Made by a program: the position numbers and the translations under genes. A stretch of 64,000 nucleotides of DNA, from assembly GCA_963789215.1 (NCBI GenBank), contig CAWBJY010000004.1, forward strand, positions 248,001 through 312,000, read 5' to 3'. Every line of letters begins with the position of its first letter. Positions within the stretch are counted from its first letter, which is position 1. Under the pieces are notes generated by a model. It was not told the DNA's origin, made no database searches, and was given only the letters and a program-made list of their open reading frames with translations. Shown in pieces: positions 25,471-34,280 of the stretch. This DNA comes from Phormidesmis sp963789215 (lineage in GTDB: Bacteria > Cyanobacteriota > Cyanobacteriia > Phormidesmidales > Phormidesmidaceae).

Positions 25471-26397
25471 ATGCGATGTCTCCCTCGGCCTGTTGTGTTC
25501 TTGCGGCTGGTGTTTCAATGCGGCCTGCTAAGCCTGATTGTTTGGACGATGCCTTTGCCCTCTAGCTCTGATGTAGCGGTGGCGCTACCCCAGTCGGCAA
25601 CGAATCCGCTCGAAGCGCCCATAGCTAGCGCATTAGGGTTTGGTGCAACGGATAAAGCTGATGCTCTAGAAAAAATGTCTGCTGCAAGCGTGGTGTATCT
25701 GAGTGAAACGCATAGTGAAGCTGCGCCTCATGCGGCTCAGCTAGATATTATTCGATCTTTGGATGCGCGAAATGAGATAGTCGTTGCGTTAGAGATGTTC
25801 CAGCGTCCGTTTCAGTCTGTGCTGGATGCGTATTTGAACGGGGAGCTGACTGAAGCCGAACTGATTGCGCAAAGCGAGTATGAGATGCGTTGGGGCTTCG
25901 ATTGGGAGTTTTACGCGCCTATTTTGCGCTACGCCAGGGACAATCAAATTCCGCTGGTGGCTTTGAACACGCCCGCAGAAACTACGCGGCAGGTTGCCGA
26001 GGAGGGATTAGAGAGTTTGAGCGATAAAGACTTTCAGTTTATTCCGCCAATAGATGAGATTGATACAAGCGACCAGGAATACCGCGCTCTGATGCGGGCG
26101 GTGTATAGCGCTCATGGCGGGCAGGGCAACAGCAGTGGGTTTGAGAATTTCTTTGCGGCCCAGGTGCTGTGGGATGAAACGATGGCTGATGGAGTGGTAC
26201 AGCAGCTACTGACCGAGCCGGATAGGCAGGTAGTGGTGCTAGTTGGTGAGGCCCATGTGGGCTATGGCTATGGCATTCCGAAGCGGGTGAGGCGACGGTT
26301 GCCAGAGGTGGCGCAGGTGAGCGTGCAGTTTTTAGGGGTGGATGAGACGGCTGACGAGGCGTTTGCGGATTTGTTTTGGACGGTGGAAGCTGAGTAG
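25471..26397 (+). CDS. ChaN family (haem-binding/TIKI-like) protein
   Basis: A 308-residue secreted protein. An N-terminal hydrophobic stretch (residues 8-28) acts as a signal peptide or anchor. The ChaN-like domain starts with VVYLSETHSEAAPH, continues with VALEMFQRPFQ and LVALNTPAE, and ends with VVLVGEAHVGYGYG. These Glu-His pairs characterise the family. Campylobacter ChaN binds haem and is linked to iron uptake; TIKI relatives are metalloproteases. The role in cyanobacteria is not established. Confidence 0.82.
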   Translation: MRCLPRPVVFLRLVFQCGLLSLIVWTMPLPSSSDVAVALPQSATNPLEAPIASALGFGATDKADALEKMSAASVVYLSETHSEAAPHAAQLDIIRSLDARNEIVVALEMFQRPFQSVLDAYLNGELTEAELIAQSEYEMRWGFDWEFYAPILRYARDNQIPLVALNTPAETTRQVAEEGLESLSDKDFQFIPPIDEIDTSDQEYRALMRAVYSAHGGQGNSSGFENFFAAQVLWDETMADGVVQQLLTEPDRQVVVLVGEAHVGYGYGIPKRVRRRLPEVAQVSVQFLGVDETADEAFADLFWTVEAE

Positions 26398-26406
26398 TCT
26401 GATGCT

Positions 26407-27549
26407 TTAGTTCTCGATGTTTTCGTTTTTGATGTTTTCGTTTTTGATGCTTGGGTTTTCTGCGATGCTCGGGCTTTCAATAGACTCGGCGGCTTTGGAG
26501 GCTCTGAGTTGGCCGCAGGCGGCGTCTTTTTCGAGACCGCGAGAGTAGCGAACGCTAACGGCGATGCCTTTGTCTTTGAGCTGCTGGGTGAAGTCTTCGA
26601 TGCGCTGGCGGCTGGGGCGCTTGTAGTCTACTTCGGTGATGGGGTTGTAGGGAATGAGGTTGACGTGGCTCTGGAAGCCGCGCAGTTCGCTAGCGAGCTC
26701 TAGGGCATGTTCAGGCTGGTCGTTGAGATCGGCTAAGACGATGTATTCGAAGGAGACGCGGCGACCGGTGGCTTTTACATAGTCGCGGCATTCGTCTATG
26801 AGTTCGGAGAGCAGGTATTTTTCGGCGCTGGGAATGAGCTGGACGCGCAGGGCTTGGTTGCTAGCGTGGAGGCTAACGGCCAGGGTAATTTGTAGATTTT
26901 CTTCGGCGAGGCGGCGAATGTGACCGGGGATGCCGACGGTGGAGACGGTAATGGAGCGCTGGCCGATGCCGATGTCTTGATTGAGCGATCGCACAGCCGC
27001 TACTACATTTTTAGTATTGAGCAAGGGTTCGCCCATACCCATAAACACGATGTTGCTGACGCGCCTTTGAAAGTCTTCTTGAACGGTGAGAACCTGATCG
27101 ATAATTTCGTGGGTTTCGAGGTTGCGAATGTAGCCGCCTTTGCCGGTAGCGCAAAAGTCGCAGCCCATAGGGCAGCCAATTTGGGAGGAGACGCAAACGG
27201 TGAGGCGTTTGTCTGAGGGGATGCCGACGGCTTCAATAATATGGCCATCGGTGAGCTTGAGCAGGTATTTGACGGTGCCGTCGGGCGATGTGGATTTGAA
27301 GTGAAGGTGCGATCGCCCAACGGGAAAGTCTTTGACCTCGTCGCGCCATTTTTTAGAGAATACGGTCACCTCATCGAGCGAGCGAATGCCCTTTTGATAA
27401 ATCCACTGATGGAGCTGTTTCCCTCGATAGGAGGGCTGCCCCTGTTCTTGTACCCACGTTGTCAGCGACTCTACAGAGCGGCCTAATAGAGGACTCTCCG
27501 TTTGAGAGGCGATTGGTGATGGGCTGAGCGTCGCTGTTGTGGCAACCAT
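26407..27549 (-). CDS. rlmN: dual-specificity RNA methyltransferase RlmN
   Basis: A 380-residue radical SAM enzyme that methylates C2 of A2503 in 23S rRNA and A37 in some tRNAs. The iron-sulfur motif C-x3-C-x2-C is in CPMGCDFCATGKGGY (Cys126, 130, 133). The MGMGEPLLN segment binds SAM, and the C-terminal catalytic cysteine is in DAACGQLRA (about 345). The last 25 residues are an added tail in which KNENI-type units repeat, encoded by a 15-bp tandem array at the very end of the gene. The tail is not part of the conserved fold. Confidence 0.95.
   Translation of the reverse strand: MVATTATLSPSPIASQTESPLLGRSVESLTTWVQEQGQPSYRGKQLHQWIYQKGIRSLDEVTVFSKKWRDEVKDFPVGRSHLHFKSTSPDGTVKYLLKLTDGHIIEAVGIPSDKRLTVCVSSQIGCPMGCDFCATGKGGYIRNLETHEIIDQVLTVQEDFQRRVSNIVFMGMGEPLLNTKNVVAAVRSLNQDIGIGQRSITVSTVGIPGHIRRLAEENLQITLAVSLHASNQALRVQLIPSAEKYLLSELIDECRDYVKATGRRVSFEYIVLADLNDQPEHALELASELRGFQSHVNLIPYNPITEVDYKRPSRQRIEDFTQQLKDKGIAVSVRYSRGLEKDAACGQLRASKAAESIESPSIAENPSIKNENIKNENIEN
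26416..26478. repeat. 15-bp in-frame tandem repeat at the rlmN 3-prime end
   Basis: Two perfect copies of GATGTTTTCGTTTTT (26416, 26431) are followed by diverged copies at 26446 and about 26464. Because 15 is divisible by three, the array extends the RlmN C-terminus without breaking its frame. Confidence 0.8.
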
Positions 27550-27656
27550 ATTGAATGAGTTTGTCTGTGAATAGCCGCTGCTGCAGGCTGTTTTTTGGCC
27601 TGAAGGCTGGTCTTGTTTGTTTAGAGTCTTGCTTGGGGATCTTGCTGATCTAGCGC

Positions 27657-28442
27657 CTACTTTCTAGAAGAATCGCCATCGTTAATTAAATCGACGAGTC
27701 CTTCGGTGAGCGCTTTGGGATCCATAAATAGAACCTTGGAGTTCTCGCTTTCTCCAATTTTCTGGTTAGCGGCTACATAGCGCTGAGCTAACAGATATTG
27801 TAAAATCTCTCGACCATTGCCCGTCGCTTCTAGCGCCTGAGAGAGCAGCCGCATAGATTCTACATCGGCCTGTGCCTCAGAGATTTTGGCGCGTTTGTTA
27901 AAGTCGGCTTCTTTCTCTTTCTGCATGGCCTCCACGACGTTGGGTGGCGGATCGAGCTTTTGGATTTCGACGCGGTTTACCTTAAGCCCCCAGGGTTCGG
28001 TGGCTTCGTCTAGAACGTCTAGCAGGGCGCTGTTAATGGTTTCGCGGGAGGAAAATAGGCTCTGAAAATCCATTTTACCTACTTCGGAGCGCAGCGTGGT
28101 AGTGACCAGCTCTTGCATGGCAAACTCTACGTCTTCGATAGCGTAGTAGGTGCGTTCTAAGTCGTAGATCCGCCAGTAGATGATGGCGTCTACTTCTAGG
28201 TTAACGCTGTCTTTGGTGATGGCTCCATGAGGTGGGATATCTAGGGTTTGCTCTCGCAGCGTGTCTTCTAGCACAACCGAATCTAGCAGCGGCACGATGA
28301 AGTTAAGGCCGGGCTTAAGTGTCCCTCTGTAGCGGCCTAGCCTTTCTACTAAAGCAGCGTTGCCTTCTTGAATAATGCGCACTGAGCCGACACTATAGCC
28401 AACAGCCAGAAAGGAGATGATGGCTAGGAGTGACGAAAGCAT
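27657..28442 (-). CDS. SPFH/stomatin-like (band 7) membrane protein
   Basis: A 261-residue protein. An N-terminal membrane segment (residues 3-22) is followed by the SPFH domain: EGNAALVERLGRYRGTLKPG, then VPLLDSVVLEDTLREQTLDI, TLRSEVGKMDFQ and the C-terminal WGLKVNRVEIQKLDPP. After this comes a charged coiled coil (KEKEADFNKRAKISEAQADV). Stomatins form membrane ring oligomers and organise microdomains or proteases. The NfeD partner often found next to such genes is not adjacent here. Confidence 0.9.
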   Translation of the reverse strand: MLSSLLAIISFLAVGYSVGSVRIIQEGNAALVERLGRYRGTLKPGLNFIVPLLDSVVLEDTLREQTLDIPPHGAITKDSVNLEVDAIIYWRIYDLERTYYAIEDVEFAMQELVTTTLRSEVGKMDFQSLFSSRETINSALLDVLDEATEPWGLKVNRVEIQKLDPPPNVVEAMQKEKEADFNKRAKISEAQADVESMRLLSQALEATGNGREILQYLLAQRYVAANQKIGESENSKVLFMDPKALTEGLVDLINDGDSSRK

Positions 28443-28603
28443 AGGGAGACTCTAGAAAGGTGTTCTTGATGTGTAACACGTTTGCTGCGAAAAATAGCAT
28501 CTTTGACTGTGAAAGTATAGATCTATTTTGATGGGATGCGCACTTTCGCTTTCCTTGGCTTCCTCTGTGGGTGAGATATGTATGAAATGCGGATGAAACC
28601 GCT

Positions 28604-30346
28604 TTACCGAGGCGTCGCTTCTATGGGCAGCTCGACGATGAAAGCGGTTTGGTTGTGGCTACTCTCTACTTCTATGTGCCCTTCTAAATGCTCGACTAGC
28701 TTTTGGACTAGGGCGAGGCCAAGACCGGTGCCGCCTTGTTTCCAAGGGTCGGCGCTAGGGACTCGGTAAAATTTGTCGAAGATGCGCTGGCGTTCGGGTT
28801 CGGAGATTTCTATGCCGGTGTTGACGACGTTGAACCTCAGCGTTTCTTGGGGGGGCGCGTGGGTGACTGAGATATGAATGCTGTGGTCGGGTGGGGTGTA
28901 TTTGCAGGCGTTGTTGATCAGTTCGGTGAGGACGCGCTCGATGCTGGCTAAGTCGGAGACGAGGTTGGGTAAGTCGTCCGGCAGTTTGACTGAGATGGTT
29001 TGACCGCGATTGCTAGCTCGAGGCTTGAAGCCGCTGATGACGTTGGGAAGCCAGCTATGCAGATCGATGGGCTGGAGATTCATCGGGTGGTTGCCGACAT
29101 CGAGCCGCTGGAGGTCTAGGAGATCGTTGATGAGGCTGATTTCGCGCTCGCATTCTTCTTGCAAGATGCGGTAGTAGCGGGCGATTTTACTTTGCTCTAG
29201 CTGGGGTTTGGCGAGTTCTGCTTCGAGGTCGTGGGCTTCGTCGAGGACGACGCCTAAGAGCTGGAGCGCAACGCGCATACTGGTGACCGGGGTGCGCAGC
29301 TCGTGGGAGACGGTGCTAAGAAAGTCGTCTTTGAGGGTGTTGAGATGCTCTAGCTCGCGCACTTGAGACTGAGATTCTTTGTAGAGGCGAGCTTGGCGGA
29401 TGGCGATCGCACATTGATTGGTCACCTGCTGCACGAGGCGAATGTCGAGTTCGCTCAGGCCATGGTCCATATCGTTAATGAGCCACAGATCGCCTAGCAC
29501 ATCCTGATCGTCTAGGATGGGGGCGGCAAACATGGAGACTCTGCCGCGCTCTGGGTTGGGAAAGATGGAGCAGAACTGAAGGTATTGACCGGCGAGGAGC
29601 TGATCGTATACCTCGGGGTAGGCTTCCATTTGCGAGACGCGGCCTCTCATGGGGGCAAGGTCGGCGGAGTATTCGTGATAGACGGTGGAAGTGCCTTGCT
29701 CTAAATCGTAGAGGGCCGTGTTGGCGGCTCTAACTTTAAGGGCTTCGCCTAGTTCTTGCAGGGCAATTCTAAGAATTTCTTCTTCGTCGAGGCTGTCTCG
29801 AACGCGGTCGGTAATGCGCTTAAGCGTGGACTCTAGTAGCAGAGCGGTCTTGAGCTGCTGGTTAAGCCCGTGGTTCTGCCGCTGAACGGATGCTAGCGCC
29901 GTGGTTTCTTGAAGCGTATTGATGAGGACGGTTTGCCCTTTGATTTTGATCAGCTTGCGGCGACCGGTGAATCGGCGATCGCCGCCAAATATGAGCGACG
30001 ACTGATCGTGCTGAGAATAATTTGATTCTGCTGCGCTTTGGGCTGCGAAGAAATCGCTGTCTTGAGCGGTGAGCTCTCTTGCTAGCGGCTGAGGTAAAAA
30101 GTCCGCTTCGTTTCGGCCTGCTAAAGATTCGCTGGTAAGACCAATCAGTTTGGCGGCAGCTTCATTGGCGTAGAGCCAACGATGATCGCTGCTTTTGACG
30201 TAGATGGGCTGTGCGATCGCCCCTAAAAGCTCAAACATATCGACTGGTCCAATGAGTGCGGAATTGGCAGGCGGATAGGTGGCCGATGAAGTGACGGTGG
30301 CTGACTGAATATTGAGCGGACTAGACGGTCTGATCGCAGGACTCAT
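28604..30346 (-). CDS. PAS-GAF sensor histidine kinase
   Basis: A 580-residue soluble sensor kinase. Domains in order: PAS at about 35-150 (RWLYANEAAAKLIGL), GAF at about 180-320, HisKA with STVSHELRTPV (phosphorylated His348), and HATPase_c at about 455-575 with NNACKYTP and GTGLGLALVQK. No membrane segments and no receiver domain. The GAF domain has no conserved chromophore cysteine in the usual cysteine-histidine dipeptide, so a phytochrome role is unlikely. No response regulator is adjacent, so it is an orphan kinase. Confidence 0.9.
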   Translation of the reverse strand: MSPAIRPSSPLNIQSATVTSSATYPPANSALIGPVDMFELLGAIAQPIYVKSSDHRWLYANEAAAKLIGLTSESLAGRNEADFLPQPLARELTAQDSDFFAAQSAAESNYSQHDQSSLIFGGDRRFTGRRKLIKIKGQTVLINTLQETTALASVQRQNHGLNQQLKTALLLESTLKRITDRVRDSLDEEEILRIALQELGEALKVRAANTALYDLEQGTSTVYHEYSADLAPMRGRVSQMEAYPEVYDQLLAGQYLQFCSIFPNPERGRVSMFAAPILDDQDVLGDLWLINDMDHGLSELDIRLVQQVTNQCAIAIRQARLYKESQSQVRELEHLNTLKDDFLSTVSHELRTPVTSMRVALQLLGVVLDEAHDLEAELAKPQLEQSKIARYYRILQEECEREISLINDLLDLQRLDVGNHPMNLQPIDLHSWLPNVISGFKPRASNRGQTISVKLPDDLPNLVSDLASIERVLTELINNACKYTPPDHSIHISVTHAPPQETLRFNVVNTGIEISEPERQRIFDKFYRVPSADPWKQGGTGLGLALVQKLVEHLEGHIEVESSHNQTAFIVELPIEATPR

Positions 30347-30615
30347 TACGCAAATTAACGGATGTCTTTATAGGTAAGGTGCCCCCTTTGTTCTAAAAAT
30401 ATAAGCCATTGTTGATATATCGCGGGGATTAACCGAATTCCAAAGGATGTCGCTTTAGTGCATTTGTTCTAGCGCAAAAGACTAAATGTATGAATAACTG
30501 TACAAAAACCATACAAAAATAGTTGTAAAGCCCACGCGCTAATTGATGTGCTTACACAGATAAAAATTCTAAACTGCCATTGATCTAATATCTTTGGGTG
30601 TTAATTTTACTGCGC

Positions 30616-31272
30616 ATGTCTTTTCCTTCTGTTGAGTCTGCTTTTTTGATATCGCCAAATTCTACGCTGGGCGAGCCATCGCTTCTAGAGGAGCCTGCGC
30701 GACTGGGGATTTTGGCCTCTGGTAGCGGCAGTAATTTTGAGGCGATCGCCCAAGCTATAGAAAAAGGCGAACTCAACGCTCGCATAGTGGTGGTGGTTTA
30801 TAACAATCCGGGCGCAAAGGTGACGCTACGGGCGGAGCGGCTCGGCGTTCCGGCTCGACTGCTCGATCATCGGACGTTTGATAGCCGAGAGGCGTTGGAT
30901 GAGGCGATCGCAAATGTCTTTAACGAATATGGTGCGAATTGGGTGGTGATGGCGGGCTGGATGCGGCGGGTGACTCAGACACTGCTGTCGGCTTTTCCTC
31001 ATCGCTGTTTGAATATTCATCCCAGCTTGCTGCCTAGTTTTCCAGGTATTAGGGCGGTGGATCAGGCGCTGGCGGCTGGCGTGAAAATTGCGGGCTGTAG
31101 CGTTCACTATGTGGAGCTAGTAGTAGACAGCGGGCCGATTATCGCTCAGGCGGCGGTGCCTGTGCTGGCCGAGGATACGGTGGCAACGCTGCAAGCGAGA
31201 ATTCAGGCTCAGGAGCATCGGCTCTTTCCTTTGGCAATTGCGATCGCGCTAGAGCAGGCGTCGTTGAAGTAA
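30616..31272 (+). CDS. purN: phosphoribosylglycinamide formyltransferase
   Basis: About 218 residues from the ATG at 30616; a GTG at 30598 is the alternative. It transfers a formyl group from 10-formyl-THF to GAR, the third step of purine synthesis. Seen: ILASGSGSNFEAI for phosphate binding, the NIHPSLLPSFPG loop with catalytic Asn and His, and HYVELVVDSGPII with the catalytic Asp. The first 30 residues before the Rossmann fold are an extension compared with the E. coli enzyme. It is divergent from the histidine kinase. purH lies about 30 kb away, so purine genes are dispersed. Confidence 0.95.
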   Translation: MSFPSVESAFLISPNSTLGEPSLLEEPARLGILASGSGSNFEAIAQAIEKGELNARIVVVVYNNPGAKVTLRAERLGVPARLLDHRTFDSREALDEAIANVFNEYGANWVVMAGWMRRVTQTLLSAFPHRCLNIHPSLLPSFPGIRAVDQALAAGVKIAGCSVHYVELVVDSGPIIAQAAVPVLAEDTVATLQARIQAQEHRLFPLAIAIALEQASLK

Positions 31273-31971
31273 GTTGAAGCGCGGCTCAAGCGATAAACTT
31301 CGTCAATAAGGCCGTGAGACTGAAGTATGGCTGACTGGCTGCGTAAATTGGCGGTGACGTGAATAAGAACAGTGGCATAATTACCGATTAAAGTTGATAG
31401 CTTCGATCAGCATTTATAACAGATGTTAAAAATACGAGAATTCAGGTAATAAATCCTTTTTTGTGAATCTACTTAGATAATTCTGACAGTTTTTAGAAGA
31501 ATACTTTTTCTGATTAAAGGCTTAGTCAATAACTATTAAATGGATATGAAGAAGACTCTTATATTCTAATTAGCGTAAGTAGAATCACTTGTTTCTACAG
31601 GTTGATTCTACTGAGAAAAACTCGTTTGCCAGCTTCAATGACTGTAGATAACCGGTGCTTTTTGCTCAAAACAGCATTCAATCTAATATTTGCTAAACGC
31701 TGCTTAATTGATTGAAATACATTGATATAGCGGGGTTTACGCAATTATATCTGTATCTATAAAACATAAATATCAAGATAATTAGTTCTTTTAACTGATT
31801 TGATCGTCACCCTAAATTGCTATGTTCTAAGTTGCTATGTTTTGTTTAATGGCTTAACTGTTAACTCCCTATTTATTAATTAGCAATTAGATTTGGTTTC
31901 TGTTGTTTTTGTCCGGAGCAGGGTGCTGGGCCAAAGAAGATAGAAGCATAAGTTAAATAGGGTTCAACACA
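31273..31971. other. long AT-rich spacer
   Basis: About 700 bp with no credible open frame on either strand. It is unusually AT-rich for this window. The only clear structure is the inverted repeat at 31578-31612. It could contain a long leader of the gene at 31972 or an unannotated RNA. Confidence 0.45.
31578..31612. promoter_or_regulatory. 10-bp inverted repeat
   Basis: AGTAGAATCA at 31578-31587 pairs exactly with TGATTCTACT at 31603-31612, separated by 15 nt. It could be a stem-loop in an RNA or a spaced operator. There is no U-run directly after it. Confidence 0.4.
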
Positions 31972-32229
31972 ATGTTCGGAATGTCTAATTTCAAAACTTC
32001 TAAGTCTGCGGCTGATGGTTTAGAGTCGCTCGTTCGTACGGCGATGATGAACGGCGAGCTTGCCCCCGGTGTGGCGGCTCAAATTAGCAAGTATCGATCT
32101 AGCCGTTTGAGCTGTGAGGAGCGACGCCTGCTCGCGATTTTGGACGATGCGATCGCCGATGGCTGTGTGATTCCACTAGACTCGCTGGCGCTGCGCGACC
32201 GTCGCCGGATGGCTTACAGCTTGGGCTAA
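31972..32229 (+). CDS. small conserved hypothetical protein
   Basis: An 85-residue soluble, mostly helical protein. The central stretch (GELAPGVAAQISKYRSSRLS) and the end (ALRDRRRMAY) are rich in arginine. It has no signal peptide or zinc motif. It is isolated between a 700-bp spacer and its own terminator, so it is a monocistronic unit. I recall similar short proteins in other cyanobacteria but no function. The true start might be three codons later. Confidence 0.6.
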   Translation: MFGMSNFKTSKSAADGLESLVRTAMMNGELAPGVAAQISKYRSSRLSCEERRLLAILDDAIADGCVIPLDSLALRDRRRMAYSLG

Positions 32230-32307
32230 CCTGTTCTGGTGATTTGGCTTTAGCTTTGGCTGCGGCTGCGGCTATTAAAGCTCCGTGGATGAAATCTGAG
32301 GTTGTAT

Positions 32308-32351
32308 AGTAGGACAAGCGGCGCTTTTGCGCGGCCTGCCCTACTTTTTTT
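32308..32351 (+). terminator. intrinsic terminator
   Basis: An imperfect GC-rich stem (AGTAGGACAAGCGGCGC at 32308-32324 against 32329-32345, three mismatches) with a TTTT loop is followed by seven T. It lies 80 bp after the small protein gene. Confidence 0.7.
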
Positions 32352-32493
32352 GTTTGCAATTTTTGAGTCGTGACTGCGATCGCGGCTGGCGGGTAGGCAT
32401 GTAAGGTCTTTTGAGAGATGCCGCTATCTCTAAATAGCTTTTATATATAGAGACCAGCGGGATGCGCTCGCCATTTTTTGTATATCTCGCTCT

Positions 32494-33285
32494 ATGCCCT
32501 TGTCCCCTTCTCCGCCAGATGCCGCCGATACTTTGAAAGGTCGGCCAGCAGAAGACTCAACCCTTCGCTCGCTGACGAGTCCCCTTGAAATGGCTCGTTG
32601 GATGCTGTTCTCTATGGGTATATCTATTCGAGTGCGTCATGCGGAACGAATTCCTGAGACGCCTTTTTTGATGATCTCGAACCACCGCAGCTTTTTGGAT
32701 GCGCCTTTGCTGATGGCTGCGGCTCGAAAGCCGGTGCATTTTGCCTGCCATCACTACATGTCTCAGGTGCCGGTGATGCGCAACGTGGTAGACGCGCTAG
32801 GCTGCTTTCCGCTAGATACGCCAAAAGCAAGAGGGCGAACGTTTTTTAAGCAGGCGACGAGTTTCTTGCGATCGCAAGAATCTATTGGCATTTTCCCTGA
32901 GGGCACCGATCCGATGGTGCGCGTACCCGCGCCCGAGCAGGTAGGGACTTTTCAGCGGGGCTTTGCGCATTTGGCTTTGCGGGCGCCCGTGGCTGACTTG
33001 CAGGTGCTGCCAGCGGCGATTGTGGCTTTAGATGAAAGGCAGCAGGCGACCATTCCGTTTAAGCTGCTAAGCTGGTTTGACCCTAGCGAGCCTCTGTTTG
33101 ATCAAGGTGGACGGCACCCGGCGGTGATCTACCGAAAGGTGGCCGTTGTGATTGGTCAGCCCATCGAAATTACATCGGCGCAGCGGGAGATTTATCACGG
33201 GCGGCGAGCGGGTGAGATGGCACGAGATATTAGCGAGCGGTGTCATGACGAAGTTCAGCGGCTGCTGAGCGTGGGTGAATATTGA
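32494..33285 (+). CDS. PlsC-type 1-acyl-glycerol-3-phosphate acyltransferase family
   Basis: A 263-residue acyltransferase. The catalytic H-x4-D motif NHRSFLD is at 63-69 (His64, Asp69), and the substrate motif FPEGT follows near 134. A short hydrophobic segment at about 34-46 may anchor it to a membrane. The family acylates lysophosphatidate or other alcohols. It is directly followed by an alpha/beta hydrolase gene that resembles the hydrolase half of plant phytyl ester synthases, which also contain an acyltransferase half. The pair may work on neutral lipids (inference). Confidence 0.85.
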   Translation: MPLSPSPPDAADTLKGRPAEDSTLRSLTSPLEMARWMLFSMGISIRVRHAERIPETPFLMISNHRSFLDAPLLMAAARKPVHFACHHYMSQVPVMRNVVDALGCFPLDTPKARGRTFFKQATSFLRSQESIGIFPEGTDPMVRVPAPEQVGTFQRGFAHLALRAPVADLQVLPAAIVALDERQQATIPFKLLSWFDPSEPLFDQGGRHPAVIYRKVAVVIGQPIEITSAQREIYHGRRAGEMARDISERCHDEVQRLLSVGEY

Positions 33286-33379
33286 GATTGAGATGCGATG
33301 AACAGGAACTCGAAGCGGTTTCTGATTTGGTTTCACCTGGGAATAGGAAGCGCGTAGATAAACAAAAGGTGATGTCGTG

Positions 33380-34195
33380 ATGGTGAGTAGGGCGGCGGCT
33401 GGGCAGCCGGTGGGGCCAGTAAAGTTTTTACCGAACAAAAATGTTGCCCCGGACAAGCCGCTGTTTATTTTTTTGCCGGGTATGGATGGCTCTGGGAGGC
33501 TGTTTCGCCCTCAAGAAAGCCGACTGATGCCCTGGTTTGATGTGCGCTGCGTTTCGATTGCGTTAACGGATAAAAGCAGTTGGACTCGGCTGGCTCGAAA
33601 GGTTGGCGAGCTGATTAGGAGCGAACTGTCAGCGCTAAATACAAACGGGCGTCGCCGGGCGGTGTATCTGTGCGGGGAGTCTTTTGGCGGCTGTTTGGCA
33701 ATGCATGTGCTCACTCAGTCGCCAGAGCTATTTGAGCGAATCGTTTTGGTAAATCCGGCGTCTTCTTTTCGGCGGCTGCCCTGGATGCACTTAGGATCTT
33801 TGATTACGCGCCGTTTGCCGAGCCAAGCCTATCAGTTTAGTTCGTTAGGGATGGTGCCCTTGCTAATTGAGCAGCATCGGGTGAGTCAGCGCGATCGCCA
33901 GGACATGACAACGGCGATGAGCGCGGTATCTGCAAGAACAGCGGCTTGGCGGATGAAGCTGCTGAGTGAGTTTGAGGCGGAGCGACTGCCGCTAGAGCGA
34001 ATGATGCATCCGGTGCTGCTAATCGCGGGCGCGAACGACCGACTGCTGCCGTCTACGCGAGAAGTGAAGAGTTTGCTGAGGCGATTTCCGAATTCGCAGA
34101 TGAAGGTGCTGCCGTATAGCGGACATGCTTGTTTGCTAGAGCGCGAGACAAACTTGCAGAAGATTTTGTTCGAGTCTGGTTTTTTACCGTCTTGA
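33380..34195 (+). CDS. alpha/beta hydrolase, phytyl ester synthase-like
   Basis: About 271 residues. FLPGMDGSGRLF (31-42) forms the oxyanion region, the nucleophile elbow GESFGG has Ser101, the acid is in GANDRLLP, and the histidine is in YSGHACLLE. The stretch from FLPGMDGSGR through YLCGESFGGCLAM to LVNPASSF is like the N-terminal hydrolase half of plant PES/ELT proteins. Those make phytyl esters and triacylglycerol in plastids. Here the acyltransferase half may be supplied by the preceding gene, 91-94 bp upstream. There is no signal peptide. Confidence 0.75.
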   Translation: MVSRAAAGQPVGPVKFLPNKNVAPDKPLFIFLPGMDGSGRLFRPQESRLMPWFDVRCVSIALTDKSSWTRLARKVGELIRSELSALNTNGRRRAVYLCGESFGGCLAMHVLTQSPELFERIVLVNPASSFRRLPWMHLGSLITRRLPSQAYQFSSLGMVPLLIEQHRVSQRDRQDMTTAMSAVSARTAAWRMKLLSEFEAERLPLERMMHPVLLIAGANDRLLPSTREVKSLLRRFPNSQMKVLPYSGHACLLERETNLQKILFESGFLPS

Positions 34196-34214
34196 CGACC
34201 TGCGGCTAGTCTAT

Positions 34215-34250
34215 CCGGCGTACGGTATTATTCCGGCGTACGGTATTATT
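34215..34250. repeat. 18-bp perfect tandem duplication
   Basis: CCGGCGTACGGTATTATT occurs twice head to tail (34215-34232, 34233-34250) in the spacer before psb32, about 30 bp from its start. It could duplicate a promoter or leader element. Confidence 0.85.
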
Positions 34251-34280
34251 TAAGAGAATATTTTTCTTTTCTATAGCGCT

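Noticed and set aside
28604..30346. The histidine kinase as a phytochrome
   Set aside because: The GAF domain has no recognisable chromophore cysteine and there is no PHY domain.
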